A stretch of DNA of 64,000 bases from the NCBI GenBank assembly GCA_021613535.1, contig CP075494.1:7316001-7380000 (forward strand), given 5' to 3'. Below are positions 11,652 to 24,690 of this stretch, one piece after another. How positions within the stretch are numbered: the stretch's first letter is position 1; each line of letters opens with the position of its first letter. The DNA is from Adineta vaga. Lineage: Eukaryota > Rotifera. The notes under the pieces are model-generated. The model ran no database searches, was not told where the DNA came from, and saw only the letters and a list, made by a program, of their open reading frames with translations. Made by a program: the position numbers and the translations under genes.

Positions 11652-14600
11652 AATAAAATAAAGATTGAAAAGCATACCAATCAAAATGATTCATATTAAA
11701 AGTACGAAAATCCAACGACGACTCATGATAGTGTGTATCCATATTGTCTAACGTCAGAAGAACTGATTACTATTGCAAAAAAAAGCGACATTATTCTGTT
11801 CTTTCTTTGAATCTCGTGTTTCTCAGAAAATAGTTTCCTTAACCAACGAAATGAATATAATTCTACTGTACAGATATATTATGGAAACTTTTTTTATCAT
11901 ATTCAAAGAAAAATATATACGATTCTATATATACATACGCTTTCGTTTTGAAAGCATACTTAAACAAAAAATCCATGAAGATTATATCATACTAAGCTTG
12001 AAGCGCTTGTTGCAAGACGATTCTTCATGGAATCAAAACCTCTTATCGTTTTGGTGCCAATGCACAATTACATATTTCTTTGCAAATTCTTGATACTATG
12101 GCATATTAAGTCTTTAATTAGTTCTTTCGTTATTTTTGCATCCATTATTAATATTATTATTTCTCTTCAAGATAATTCATACAGTACTACATTTCTGTCG
12201 TTTATTATTAATAACGATACAATAATTTTCTCTAATTCTCTATTAAATCACAGCTATTTTCTCGTATAATAAACATAGATAAAGATTAAATAATATTTCT
12301 GAATGGAACAGAAGTTCAAGGCAACATATTACACCAGAAGATTTCCGCTTGAAATGATATTATTGGGTACATTCTGTATCTTGAGCACATCAATTAATAG
12401 AGCTTTTCCGATGTTTTATTTACATCAATTTTCTAACAGAATCCGACGTCCACGGATAAAAATCTTCAGATGCAACGATTGAAATGAAAATTGTGCTCAT
12501 ACTTTCATCATTAGTTCGAAAGTTCGCGATAAATACATTTTCTCTAGAAATTAAACCGTATTATCAACTAAAGCATCTGCTCTTTTGCGTCTCTAAACAT
12601 ACGTATGCTTTATTTTTTATCTGATTTCATTTCAGATAAATCTTATAGATATCAGCACTTCCTACACTAATTGTTGACTAACATATGTAGACAAAAATAA
12701 CAAATAACTTTCTTTATATTTCTTTAGAAAAAGAAAGATTATTTTTGAATAAATATTTTTTTTCTAGGTAATCTTCACATGCGAACGGAGCGCGAATAGG
12801 AAATAGGTTAACAAGCAATAATTATAACTTCGGGTTTGGAAAAGAAAAATATCGATCACTTTTTTTGTTTTCTCTTCTCTTTGAAGTTAATCAATTTGTT
12901 GATAGATTCTTAACAGTATTTTTCTTTTTCTTTCGTACGAGAACTGCTCTAATTGTATATTTTTACAACACTCAACAGCTTATTCTTATATATCAATATA
13001 TCCCACCAATATTTCGATCAAATCTGTCACCATCACGACTACCTAATTATGATGTATTATATTCCTTCGGGAAATTAGCATACATACAGTTTTCTTTCTT
13101 TTTATAATGCCATACAAGTACAGTTAAGTGTTAATGACTTTTCTTTTGCATGCTTTTACACTAATAGTTTCAATATATTTATATCGAGTAATCAATATTT
13201 ATATGTTTCTGTCAAATGAAGTTTATTTAGGCTAAATAATAGCTCATTTTTAGCATGTAAGTTGAGGAAAACATACGAAACAAAAAACCCTCGTAATCCT
13301 ATAGAAGCTTTAATCTACAAGAGACTTTATTGCTACATAGATATGTTTTTCCTAACATAAAAATGTGCTAGAATATATTTATATAAGATTATGCGGTATT
13401 CAAAGAAATCCTAGGAAATAATCTCTAATTACAGTAGAGATTAATATCTCTTGAAACACTAAAAGCAATTAGAGATAGTATTTCGTTTGCAAGATTTTAT
13501 TATTTATAAACACCATGTGTTGATAGTCTGTCGACTAAATCATTTTGTCATTTTAAGAGTTCAGTATCATACTACTGTTTTGTTGAACTGAATGATCGTA
13601 CAAAGATGCCTTTCTATACCGAATATAAGCTTATTATAAACCATATGAATGTACTTCATCTTCTTTGTTCTGTGTACCATGTAAATATATTTTTCCCGTA
13701 TTTGGTAAACAACAGTTTCTATTAAATCAAATAAGATCAGAGTAAGTTCTATTGTGTTATATTTTATTATTGAGAATGAGATAGTCAATTTGTTTTAGAT
13801 TTGTCTTGAAAGTAATAAACATTCGTTCTATAATTTATTTATCAAGTGTAATATCTATTAGATTATTAGTTTTCTAAGGTATTTCAACACCCAATCAAAA
13901 ATGATATGATCGATCTTTTTCTTCTATTGATGATAAGTCAGTTTATATCTCATCAATCAATACATTAGAATGAGAAGTCCACAAGGGAACGTTTGATCAT
14001 TATTTTTCTAAGAATAAAACTCATCTGTTCTTTGATATATCGAGCGGGTCCAAATCTGCTTGTCGCACTGAAAGTTTAGTCTGACATCGTTCATTTTGTT
14101 TATTCATCATACAATGGCAACTATTGTTGTTTGTATATCAAATATTTGTCAGTTTTCATGAAATCTTTTTCTAAGAACCAATACAAATAATGTACATTTT
14201 GACCGTAGATCTATTGCATTTGTTACTTTATACAAGATCGACAGATGCAAAAAGGTGTGGACACATAAGTCGTTAATTATGAACCTGTCATCATGTCAGT
14301 AAGAAATAAGGTATTATCACCAAAAATAAATCGGAAGTTATTTTGCAGAAGGTAGTTTACTAAGAATGGCAGATGTTAGTTAAGTATATCTAATTCGAGA
14401 AAAGTATTTCTAGCACGTTCAACAAAGATAATCAGTTCGAACAGTCGAAAAATGAAGATACAAAAGAAGAACAACTAATAATAACTTGTTATTTCGGTTT
14501 GTTTTTTTATTATACGTATTTCTAATCAAAATCTGTGATTTATTCCATTTCATCTATAAGATATGTGTGATAATAAATTCAGATGATGAAGAAGAAGAAG

Positions 14601-16928
14601 AAGAAGAAAAGGAAAATGTTAATTAGAGGAAGTCGGTGAACGGAAATAACAAAAGGAAAAGTTATGTCATGACGTTTCATTGTTTGATTTCTTATGAGTT
14701 TTAAGCAAGATATTTTCTCCATTTTTCTCAATCATTTTAATCAAAAGAGATTTTCAAACACAAACACAAACATGAATTTTATTTTTCTAAACGATGTAAG
14801 TATTATATTGTTTTTCTCTTTACAAATGTCAATCATTGATGAAATCGAATTGGATATTGATTGGTAAATGATGTTGATACAGATGAGTGATATTATTATC
14901 TTACTCTTTTAAACTTACATAGTCACGCCGAATAAAGACATCATATGCCTTTTATTAGCAGCTGTTGTTGTTATTATTTTTATTTAGAGGGTGATCGATG
15001 CTAATCTGTTTGTTCTCTCTTATATTACAAACATATTGACACAAAAAACATGAAAGAACAGACATACATATCGTAAAATCATTTTCAGTTATAATTTCTA
15101 GACAGAATGTTTCGAAGAATATAAATTATCAGAATTTGTATGTTTAGTTCGAGAATAATCTTGAAGAATTGCGTTTTATTTTTAAGAAAAAAAATGCAAA
15201 TTATCTTGGTTTTTTTCTATCCGGTTTAAAGAAAAACATTTTTCTTTAATTAAGTATTATATTGAGAAAACAGATATAAATATATATATTAAGATTATTT
15301 AATCGTAATGACCCATTAATAAGATATAGAGTTAGTTTCTGTTATGTTAGTATTATAATTAGTAGAGCTTCTTTGATTTTGATTTGTTTTTCTTTTTATT
15401 CTATTGAAGAACTTTACATGGTAGATTTAATAAAATAGGCAAGAAAGAGAGAAAGAGAGAGAGCAGAACTAAAAATCGTAGCACAGAGCAAATAGAAGCT
15501 GCAGACATCACTTGAACGTGCAATCGCTATTTTTCTTTTTCTCCCTTTATCATAAATGTGACTTTCCGTCTGTCGAGAGTCGTCTTTATTATTTGTTGTT
15601 ATCATCGACAACAACATTTGACTGATTAGAAGATAGACATCTTTTTCCTTTATATTACTTAGAAACAAAAAGAATCTCACAATTGTCTCCATTGAATTCT
15701 CTTAAGTAAGTTAATGATATAGTTTTTCTTCAATCAATGTTTGTAACCATCTATCTATATAAGAAAGATGATCTAAAACCGAAGACTTTCATATACATAC
15801 ATGATTAAGAATGTCAGTACATACGGAAATCGATCAATATCAATTTTTTCTCTTATTTCGAAGTCAAATATATGCATATGCGTGACTTGGTCTCTGAAGA
15901 ATTCATTTACTTAAAATAAGGAGTAGACTTTGTTTAATTATATTCAGTGCCTTGTACGATCTCGTCCTATATGGATGACAAAAAGAAAAAAGAAGGATGA
16001 TTTCATTGTGACTGATAATATTTGCTTAAGAGAAAGATTACAAATGTCTTTCGTCAATTACCGAGATGCTTAAGATTAGATCATCATCTTTCTTTCTTTT
16101 TTTCTTCTCTTATTCCATCAATAAATAATCATCTCTGACGGCGATTAAAATATAATAACATGAGTATGAAGTACAGACGAAATGTTATTTTCATTGCCTT
16201 TCTAGATGATAAATATTGACATCGTAATATTAAATAGAAATAGTTATTTTGTCGTAATATACAGAGGAAATGAAATTATTCGATGTGTACTCTATTAAAC
16301 GTTATGCATGATGTTCGAAACTACTGTAGTTATTGTATTCTATATTTGTATGTTAATTTTACACGTACGAAGAAGAAAGGAAGACTTTAGTTCTTATCAA
16401 TAATGAGTAGAAGAAAAAAACTCTTTCCAATCGGATTATGATCGATTAGTACAATAAGTAGACGAGAAAAAACCCGATTAAAATGTAGTTATGTTCTCAT
16501 ACATCAACGAGAAATCAAGTATTTTCATTCAAAGAATTTATTTATTCTATCAGTTTATTTGATAACATGTATATTCACAGGTTTGCGAAGAGAGGGTGTG
16601 AGTAAGATTATATATTACACTTGAGGAAATCTTCAAAAGAAAGGATTTCACTTCAATTGCCTTTTCATTGAGAGCATATCCGTTGACGAAGCACATATCT
16701 GATATGAAACATCATTAATGACGGATTTCTTCTTGAATTGATTGAATCAAAAGGAAATTATGAATATTTTCTTATTAACTCCTACATATTCTACGTAAGT
16801 ATAACAGATCATTACAGTTCTTAATTGTAGAAAAAGAAAGATAAATGGGAACATTGAATAAGAAAAAATAGACTTTATTATTGTTTTTATTCTAGATTTA
16901 TATGATGATCCTTTAGATTATCATAGCT
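11652..16928. other. 5.3-kb gene desert
   Basis: AT-rich DNA with only short, low-complexity open frames on either strand; none shows a domain, a conserved motif or a convincing chain of exons. Contents seen: a GAA microsatellite at about 14584-14609, several poly-T/poly-A runs, and an AG-rich tract near 15440-15465. It may hold promoter and enhancer DNA of the GPCR gene downstream, or unrecognised non-coding RNA. No tRNA box pair or transposon end was found. Confidence 0.5.
14584..14609. repeat. (GAA)n microsatellite
   Basis: About eight consecutive GAA/GAT units in the gene desert. Simple repeat only. Confidence 0.8.
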
Positions 16929-18406
16929 ATGGCTAACTTTCTTAACAATACCGTCATTTCAAATAATAACAGTAGTATTAGTAGTAATGAAAAGAATATC
17001 ATCGTTACTATATGTATACATTTGGTAATGCCATGTGCAGTTGCTGTTGGAATTATTGGAAATCTTTTATCTATATTGGTCTTTGCTCGTCGTGAAATGA
17101 TTAAATTTTGTGTATCTATATTTACTATTGTACTTGCACTAAGTGATATTCTTCTGTTAATAACTTCGTTATTCAACATTATCTTACCCGAATATTCCAA
17201 TAGTTTGTCAGATACATCTGCATTTTGGTGGTATGTAACGATTATTACAGATAATTGTTTTTAGTCAGATATTTTGAAAATTTTCGATTGAATTTTTCTT
17301 TTGATCAGTGCAGGCCAAAGAAGACGAATCGTTGACATATTATTTAGAAAGATTATAACGAATTTTTATTTTTAGTCATTTTCATGGTTATTTCGATCTT
17401 CTATTCGCTGCAATCAGCGGTTATTCCGTTGTCTTTATCTCCGTTGAACGATGGTTTTCTGTTTGGAAACCATTCGATAAAGCTAAATATGTTACTTTTA
17501 AAAGTACTTTAATAACGGTTATCAGTTATACATTAATTTCCAGTTTGTTTTTTGCATGGTTTCCATTAATATTAAGTTATAATCCTAAGCAACCACAAAT
17601 TGGAGAAAGATGTAAATTAATACAAGCTACAGTTTATAGAATTTTTGGAACAATATCAGTTATATTCACTTATATCGGTATAAAAGAAAGAGTCATTTTG
17701 ACAAAAATAGCAATTTCCTTTTTTTATTTCGTTTTAGCTCCATTCATTTTTCTTGGAATATTGAATATTCTAATTGTTTATCGTTTACATACACGGCAAC
17801 AAACATCAATTCAACATTCATTAAAAGTTACAAAAACTGCTAATCGAACGGATTCATCCTTAGCGACTACATCAATACGTAAACGTCAACAACGGCAACG
17901 AAATACTGATCGAAATATTACTTTCATGTTGATTACAATAGCTATCGCTTTTATGGTTATGTCCTTTCCATTCCAGTAAGAGTTTGCCTTTTCTCATTAT
18001 ATAAATTTTTCATCAGTCATCTATTCTCAATAGGATCTATTGGTTTTATATGCAAATTCGTCAATTAACAACGCCTGATCCTACTCTCTTTACATTAACA
18101 CAAACGTTTCGATATTTAAATTGTTGTTGTAACGTTTTTCTCTACTCAGCAACTTCATCTTTATTTCGACGAGAATTACGCGAAATTTTTCATTGTTCAA
18201 ATTCATCGAAAACAAAACAAAACACATTAAAAACAAAGAATACGGCTCGAACGATAATCTTATCAACAACAACAGCAGCAGCACAATCAATTAACAATGA
18301 ACAAAGTCCACCTGAATACAAAAGTCTTTTAAAAACAACAACAACAATAGATAATTTAAAAACTAAAGATTCAACTAATGGACATACAGTCTCATTTAAA
18401 TCCTAG
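16929..18406 (+). CDS. Class A (rhodopsin-like) G-protein-coupled receptor, orphan
   Basis: Three exons: 16929-17230, 17376-17975 and 18034-18406. The extracellular N-terminus has several N-glycosylation sequons. TM1 carries the GN motif (GIIGNLLSILVF) and TM2 the LALSD motif. The exon 1/2 join builds FWCHFHGYFDLLFAAISGY, giving the conserved extracellular TM3 Cys; the partner Cys is in GERCKL of loop 2. The DRY motif is ERW (ISVERWFSVWKP). A long basic third loop precedes TM6. TM7 has NVFLY in place of NPxxY, followed by the helix-8 sequence FRRELREIF. The C-tail is Ser/Thr-rich. The shape fits invertebrate peptide receptors (FMRFamide-receptor-like), but the ligand cannot be told. Confidence 0.85.
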
Positions 18407-21130
18407 TTCTACCGATGTTTTCAATACATCATCTATGTTCAAAAAAGAATCTGTCAATATTTTATCTTGAGTACATCAGAAACGAAAACCTAATAAAATA
18501 TATTCATTTATAATAGATGAGACGAACTGATTTGTTTAAGCAAGAAAAACTCATTTCCTATTCTAGATTATACATAGTCTGGTTTCGATGTATGACGTTA
18601 GAAAACAAAATTATTTCTTCATTCGTCAAAACATATTTGCTCAATTGTCAATCAAGTGAAGGTTTTTGTCAAAGAGGCATGATTGTCTAATAGAATAAAG
18701 ATAGCGTGTTGTTTTAGAATTCTTCTTGATCTTAATAAAGAAGAAGAAGAAGTCATTGACGTATCAAAATACTCAGAATGAATAGAGCAAATGCCTTGAT
18801 TATAATTTATTCTTTATATAGTTATTCACTATAAAAGTTCAAAAGTGTGTGTTCTATTTTGAGAGAATTACCATCAGAATTCAAATTTCCATGACATAAT
18901 TCGAGATCCATCTCCTATTCATATGTCAAATTTCGCACTTGACGACAGAGGTTATCCAATATAACATTAGAACTTATTTACTTCTAACAATGTAATGATA
19001 AAGAAATTGATTTTGAAATCAATTCGCTTTTTAAGGATGAGATTCGAATGTTTTTTGTAAAGATAGATCATGAAAAAAATGTCACTGTTTCATATAAAAA
19101 CCAGTAAGATAAAATGTTAGTAGAGTACTTTAATTCATTTTCATTTCATGGTACTTGTCTTTAGTGTTGAAATGAAAACATATTACTACTTTGAAAGTAC
19201 TTTGATGGCAGCACTATGTATCAGTGAATGATTAGGAAGAATTGAATCGATATACTTTAAACAGATTTATAAATAAAACTAGTTTGCTTCTTTTTTTCGA
19301 ATAATCATTTATGACAACTGACGAGATTGGTTATGATATTAAAGAATAATGAATATAAGATCATTAAACTATCGCATAATAGTACTTCAAGAATGAAACG
19401 GTTTAATGAATGCATTTATTAGTTAAATCACTCGTTACTATATGTGAATTAATTCGAGAAAAATATCATGTATTGCAATCGGAATCCTTTTTCTTTGTAA
19501 TAAATATATAGTGGAACAAAGAATACACTTCAGTATTGATTTTCTGTCTTCCTGCTGCTACACACATGCTCTTGTTCCTCCCATTCATGTGTGACAGATG
19601 AATAAGCGATTACATGATAAAACTTTTTTCTTTTGATTAATCGCATACTTGTAATAGATGAAACGTCCAGCATCTGCTAATTATACAAGGTTAATTGCAT
19701 ACACATCATTGGAATTTGATGTTCAACTATGATGAACAAGTGCATTCATCCAATCAATAACATTTCGCATATTCTAGTCTAGTCTCGTAAACACATTGTA
19801 TGCTAAATGAAAAAATTATAGATAATAGTTCAATTTATAAATCTTAGGTATTGATTAATAGTTTGTTTTAAATGCAAGGAAACATATGTTTTTTTCAAAG
19901 CTTGATTTCTCGTTCTTAAAGTGTATTTTTTTTTACCCTACTTATGATACTGAATTGTATTGCTTTTTAAAATGGCTGGAGCTGGAGTTAAAGTTTTATC
20001 GAAAAGTAGCCGTCTAACTAATTAATCTTTTAGTTTAAATCGAAACTATTCTCCATTGGTTCTCCTTTTTGCGCTCACTGTCAGTAGCAGATTTAGTATC
20101 ACTTCATTCAAAATATTGGTAGTTTGAATTTGGAGCAACTGCCAAAGAAGAGGAAGAAAAAGTATCGTTCGGAAATACAATGTAAATGCAACCATTTTCT
20201 CTTTGCTGATAAGTATTTTGCAACTACTATAACTTGAATTTTGATAGACAAGTTATCATAGTAACGCTGAAGGAAAATATTTATATGATACATCAGATAA
20301 TCAGAACGAGACTTTCTGTATAAATCAGAAAAAAATCAGGACACTTGTGCTATAGGCTAACTTGAATCATCTTTTTTCATTTATTTCTCATCATTAAATC
20401 ATTCGTCTTCAAAGATTCTTCTCGCTGCATTCACATTCTTACAACTTGAGATGTGCCTAGATCTGACCCCTTATGACAGGAACGAAAAAAATAAAATGAA
20501 GAGACTGCTGTTAAATTTCGTATATAAACAAATTTAACTATATGATCATTTTTCTTATCGCGTACAGATCAAATCGACTGTCTATTTACAGAAGAAGCAA
20601 GGTAAATATGATTTGTATCTCAAATTATTATAATTTGATCGTGATATATAGATGTTACGTTAATTTATCAAAAGTTACATATTTTTAAAAAATAGAATTT
20701 ATCTCGTTAATAAGACTTTTGAGTATCTACCCTAGACCATTTTTCAAAAAGATCAAGTGAGTTATTTTCGAAAAGATAGTTCTGTTCTATAGAAAACGTC
20801 GTTTTCCTGAGAATTCGTGCCGTGGGATCTAAAAATCTTGTTAATGAAAATTTTCATAATTGCAAAGTTTACAAATGTTTTGGATAACCAACAGCGATTA
20901 AGAGAAGACGAGAAGAACGATGAATCACGTGCCGTAAAATCGAAGAAACTAAATAAATAACGCTTGTCCAAACACTCTTTCAACTCTATCTCGTCATAAT
21001 CGTCTATCAAAACTATTGTCAGACTATTCACTTATAGAATTGGAAAAAACTGATGTTTTACTGAAGTTCCTTGACTCCGATTCTATTTGTTTCAAATGTA
21101 AAATCATATCAATAAATTAATTGTTGTTTG
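18407..21130. other. Gene-poor AT-rich region
   Basis: No supported gene. A GAA run lies near 18739-18751. A short open stretch at about 19972-20022 (starting MAGAGVKVLSKSSR, then a stop) has slightly higher GC and looks like a lost exon, but no continuation was found. Confidence 0.4.
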
Positions 21131-22776
21131 CCATTTTCATTTTATGTTGATCAGATGCCATTCATCCATTATAAAATCCACCCATACGATGCCATTATCT
21201 GATGTTTCTGCAATGACATCTGAAGAAATTATCAATGAAAACCAAGTACGAAAAAACAATCTTCGCCAAGCTTAAGAATTAGCTGAAATCATCATATTGG
21301 GTGCCATATGTGGCTGAACGGATGCCTTTGGTGCCGAAAGAACAACGATTATTGATTCGTCAACATCTGGGTGACTTTACACTGTTTCTCAGTAGTAAAC
21401 CGTTGGAACTTCAGGGGTGAATTTTTAAATGCGTATATCTGACCTACAGTGGATCCTCCGTTTGACAAGAATCAGCTTTTGTATTGTTCCGCAATCAATA
21501 GTACACAAGCAGAAGATGTGCCGACAAGAAGAATATTTGCACAAGGCAATATTTTTGAGAGAATGATATTTGGCGAAGCTCCTGGTCGACTGAATTCATA
21601 TGATTTATAGTAGCGCTGGCCAAAATTTCAACAGTTCTGGTTTGGTTATCAAACATCAACAGATATATCGTTATTTTTTTAAATCATATGATCTGACGAT
21701 TATATGTAACATCATCAATAGAGAAAAAAGACGTGCTCTGAATCGTATTCATGGTAAACGACAACATTTTATTAACTTTGTTGAAATATTTAGAGCACGA
21801 CCAAATAATTAGTATATGGTCAATAAGAAAAATAAAACAATGTTTTTTTTCATTTTCTTACATGAAAAGTTTTGTTGTTTAAAGTATTATATTTTACTAA
21901 TTTAAAATATAAATATATATATATATACATTAAGCTTTTTCAAGCAACTGAAATAACACGTATCATTATAATGTTCCATAATTATTCATAAACTTGCTTC
22001 TGTCAATCTTTGTCTGACTCCTTATCATATATTAAAGAATAGAAAATTAATATAGAACGACCAATACTGTTTCACAAAAATACTATTCTTTCTCATTTTC
22101 TTCGGGATCAATCAATATCCCATCATCACTTCAATATTGTCACTTTCGAAAGAAAAAAACTGAAGTTAAACCACATTCTTAGCCAATTGATATTGATGCG
22201 TGAAATTGGTAAACAGACTAAAGTATAGTTGTATCATCCAATATCGTAATACTTGAAATAAAATCATGTATCATCTATAACGAAACATTGGAATATCAAA
22301 AGAATATTTCTATCAAACTTTAAGAACCTTCTGTCTTGATTAAAAATATACTTATTGAGAAATAAATCAAAATTATCTTCCTTGTAAGTACTTACATCAG
22401 CACCATCTAATTTACAGGATGAAAATACGATGATTTGCATCAAAGATATGTTTCTCTCGCTTTCGTTTAAGATATTACATTGATAAGGAACTAAAGGACA
22501 GGAATTATAGCAAATGAAAATATGAATTTATAAAGCGCTCATTCGTCACAACAGCAAACAACATTTCAATAGTGTATTATTCTGTCTGATAATGTTGGAT
22601 TTTCTCAGTATTCGTGTACCTAATTGTTTCTACCACCGCTGGATTCAAGTGCATGTAACAGCTGAACGTGTTCTTAAGGCTAATCCAGCTATTCTCAACT
22701 AATGGATTCATCTCCGACGTGATAAGTTTTATCGTCGATTTCTGCGTTCAAAACATAACCAAATTGCCAATGGTGG
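21130..22776. other. Possible remnants of decayed coding sequence
   Basis: Several fragments here have codon-like composition but no intact frame. One is at about 21310-21420 (ending LFLSSKPLELQG, then TGA), one at 21450-21600, one open frame at 21600-21812 (ends FRARPNN), and one at about 22610-22776, where FYHRWIQVHVTAERVLKAN is followed by a stop and then RRDKFYRRFLRSKHNQ. I do not recognise a family. They read as pseudogene pieces because stops interrupt otherwise protein-like stretches and because they adjoin a mobile-element-like repeat. Confidence 0.35.
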
Positions 22777-22970
22777 TTACCCAGGTCCAACAAAACGGCG
22801 TCGTAAACTGTCTTAAACGGTAGAAAAACGGTAAAAACGGCAGTCGTAATCCAGAATAACGGATCACCATGAAATAAGGTGAAAATTAAGGCAGTAAATT
22901 GCCGTTTTCTAACCGTTTCTGGCCGTTTGAGGCGCCGTTTCCGACCTTCGGAATGATTGACCTGGGTATA
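22776..22970. mobile_element. MITE-like foldback element with CCCAGGTC ends
   Basis: About 190 bp bounded by TACCCAGGTC (22778-22787) and its exact reverse complement GACCTGGGTA (22959-22968). If TA is taken as the target-site duplication, the element proper is CCCAGGTC to GACCTGGG, as in Tc1/mariner-type MITEs. Internally it is a foldback: the left arm repeats AAACGG/AAACGGT units and the right arm carries the complement (CCGTTT units) in matching order. It has no coding capacity. Confidence 0.6.
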
Positions 22971-22986
22971 TAAACTACTTAAGAAG

Positions 22987-23900
22987 TTCCGACGATGTAT
23001 TCGCAGAAAATATTCATCAAATTTATCAATTTATTCGTACTTCGATTCATATTATCACTGAGAATGATAATGGTTCTTCATCATACTATGCTCACACAAA
23101 ACAAATTAAAAATAATAAAGCAACAACAATAATTTCCCTTAGCGATCGTCTTTTTCAATCAGATGGTGATGCAGTAAGTATCATATGTTGTTCTTTTTTT
23201 TTGAGATAGTAGCTCGATTTATCCAATAAAGGGCAAACGTCTTGCAAAAGAAATAGGTATTGGTCTCACCATTATGATTTATTTTTAGTTCCCTTTTCTA
23301 GAAGAAAGGGTTATAGGCTCGTTAAATAGGAGTTGAATACTTCATCATTTATCAAGGAATTTATCATCGATATATTAATCAATGTATTTGTGCACCAGGA
23401 TTTTATGGAAATAAATGTGAAAATAGTTGTCCAGCGGGTTATCACGGACAAATATGCGATTTTAAATGTGCTGGTGATAGTTATTATTCTAAAGGTTTAT
23501 TAATTTGTTCATCAGATCCATATGGTTGTTCATGTTATTCTGGTTGATATGGAAGTAATTGAAATTTAAGTAAGATTTGATTTTCGTTTTTTTTCTATGC
23601 AAAAGAAAATGAAAAGTTTATTCAAAGGATGTCCATCTGATCGCTATATGGACCTGATTGTTCATGTAAACGTAATTGTCCCTCATGTAATCGTTTTACT
23701 GGTATTTGTGATTGTTTTGGAACTGAATGTTATCAAGGTAAAATGAATTTCTTTTTAGAGAATTGTAAAATAAGATTTCTTTTCATTAAGGTCCATATAC
23801 TCGAATTGAAGTTGAATCTCGTTGTACATCATCATCAAATTTAGGCGTATTAATTGCAGTACTAATTGTTGGTTTCATCATTTTAATTTCAATTAAATGA
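22987..23900 (+). pseudogene. Decayed membrane protein with EGF-like cysteine repeats
   Basis: Remnant exons: 22987-23173 (ends at a GTAAGT donor; SDDVFAENIHQIYQFI and on), about 23345-23570 (CICAPGFYGNKCENSCPAGY, an EGF/laminin-type pattern, then CSCYSG), about 23630-23741 (Cys-rich, CSCKRNCPSC, CDCFGTECYQG) and about 23792-23899 (ESRCTSSSNLG, then a hydrophobic segment LIAVLIVGFIILISI, then TGA). Lesions seen: TGA at 23545-23547 where the EGF pattern expects Trp (GWYG), TGA at 23560-23562 where a Cys is expected, and a small insertion near 23653 that shifts CRYGPDC out of frame. The intact protein was probably a single-pass membrane protein of the MEGF/Tie-ectodomain kind. Confidence 0.6.
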
Positions 23901-23999
23901 AAATAACTCAATTTCTTTTTTATTCAGATGAACGTTATTTATTATTGGAAAATAATGTCATTTACAAAAAATTAAACAGAAAAAACAAAACCAAAATAT

Positions 24000-24684
24000 T
24001 TATTTTCGTCGTTGACGATTCTTGTCCGCTGCAACAAGGTTGAGATGAGCTTTTGCGAGCTCATCATCTTTCATATCCAATTTTTTTAATTGTTCTTTAC
24101 TGTCAAGGTGAACCATTATATCACGGAGTTGCTCGTTGATATCTTTTATTTCCTATCAAATTAATAAAGATAAAAAAATCAAAATCAAATTTTCTCAGAA
24201 AAAAACAATTACTTTATTTTTCTTCGTAATTTCAAGTTGAAGGTGTTTATAATTCTCTCTCATACCCTCATTAATAATCTTTTCTTCTTGATACCTTGCT
24301 TCAAGTAGGCTTATCTTCTCTTGCAGCTTTTTGTTGTGCATCTTTTCCATCTTATTTTGTTTACTTAAATCACTGATAATTTGTTCATTTTCCTGCTCTT
24401 TTTTCTTAAAATTTTCTCGTAAATCAATTATAATCGGTTCACTTACTCCATTCTTCGTGACTTCTTCGTCAATTTCATCAACAGTTGAATGTTCAACAGG
24501 TTCCGTTATATTTATACGTAAACTCATGTCGTCCAAATTGTGTTTCAAATCCAACGAATTTTCCATTAAATTTGCGAGCTGAAATTACATCACGTTGAAA
24601 ATCAGTTTCATTATATTATCTACATACCTGAAGATTCGCTTTTTCGATATATTGCAGTGCTTGATTAGCATTAGTTCTTCGAGA
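24000..24684 (-). pseudogene. 5'-truncated coiled-coil gene, BRAP C-terminus-like
   Basis: Read on the minus strand: an exon at about 24684-24630 (TSRRTNANQALQYIEKANLQ), one at about 24581-24213 (LANLMENSLDLKHNLDD through KKLQEKISLLEARYQEEK), and one at about 24152-24001 (NEQLRDIMVHLDSKEQ, basic end KNRQRRK). Introns have GT-AG ends. The final part resembles the C-terminal coiled coil of BRAP/IMP, a RING E3 that binds Ras-pathway proteins (human EQLRDVMFYLE); this is from memory and moderate. No BRAP, RING or UBP zinc-finger domain lies upstream. Instead coding resemblance stops at the ACCCAGGTC repeat starting at 24691. Most likely a truncated, non-functional copy. Coiled-coil nature is clear; family is uncertain. 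Confidence 0.5.
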
Positions 24685-24690
24685 TGTGGT

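Noticed and set aside
11773-13107. Open frames of 80-106 codons in the gene desert
   Set aside because: They are Phe/Ile/Tyr-rich, lack motifs and splice partners, and have the composition of translated AT-rich DNA.
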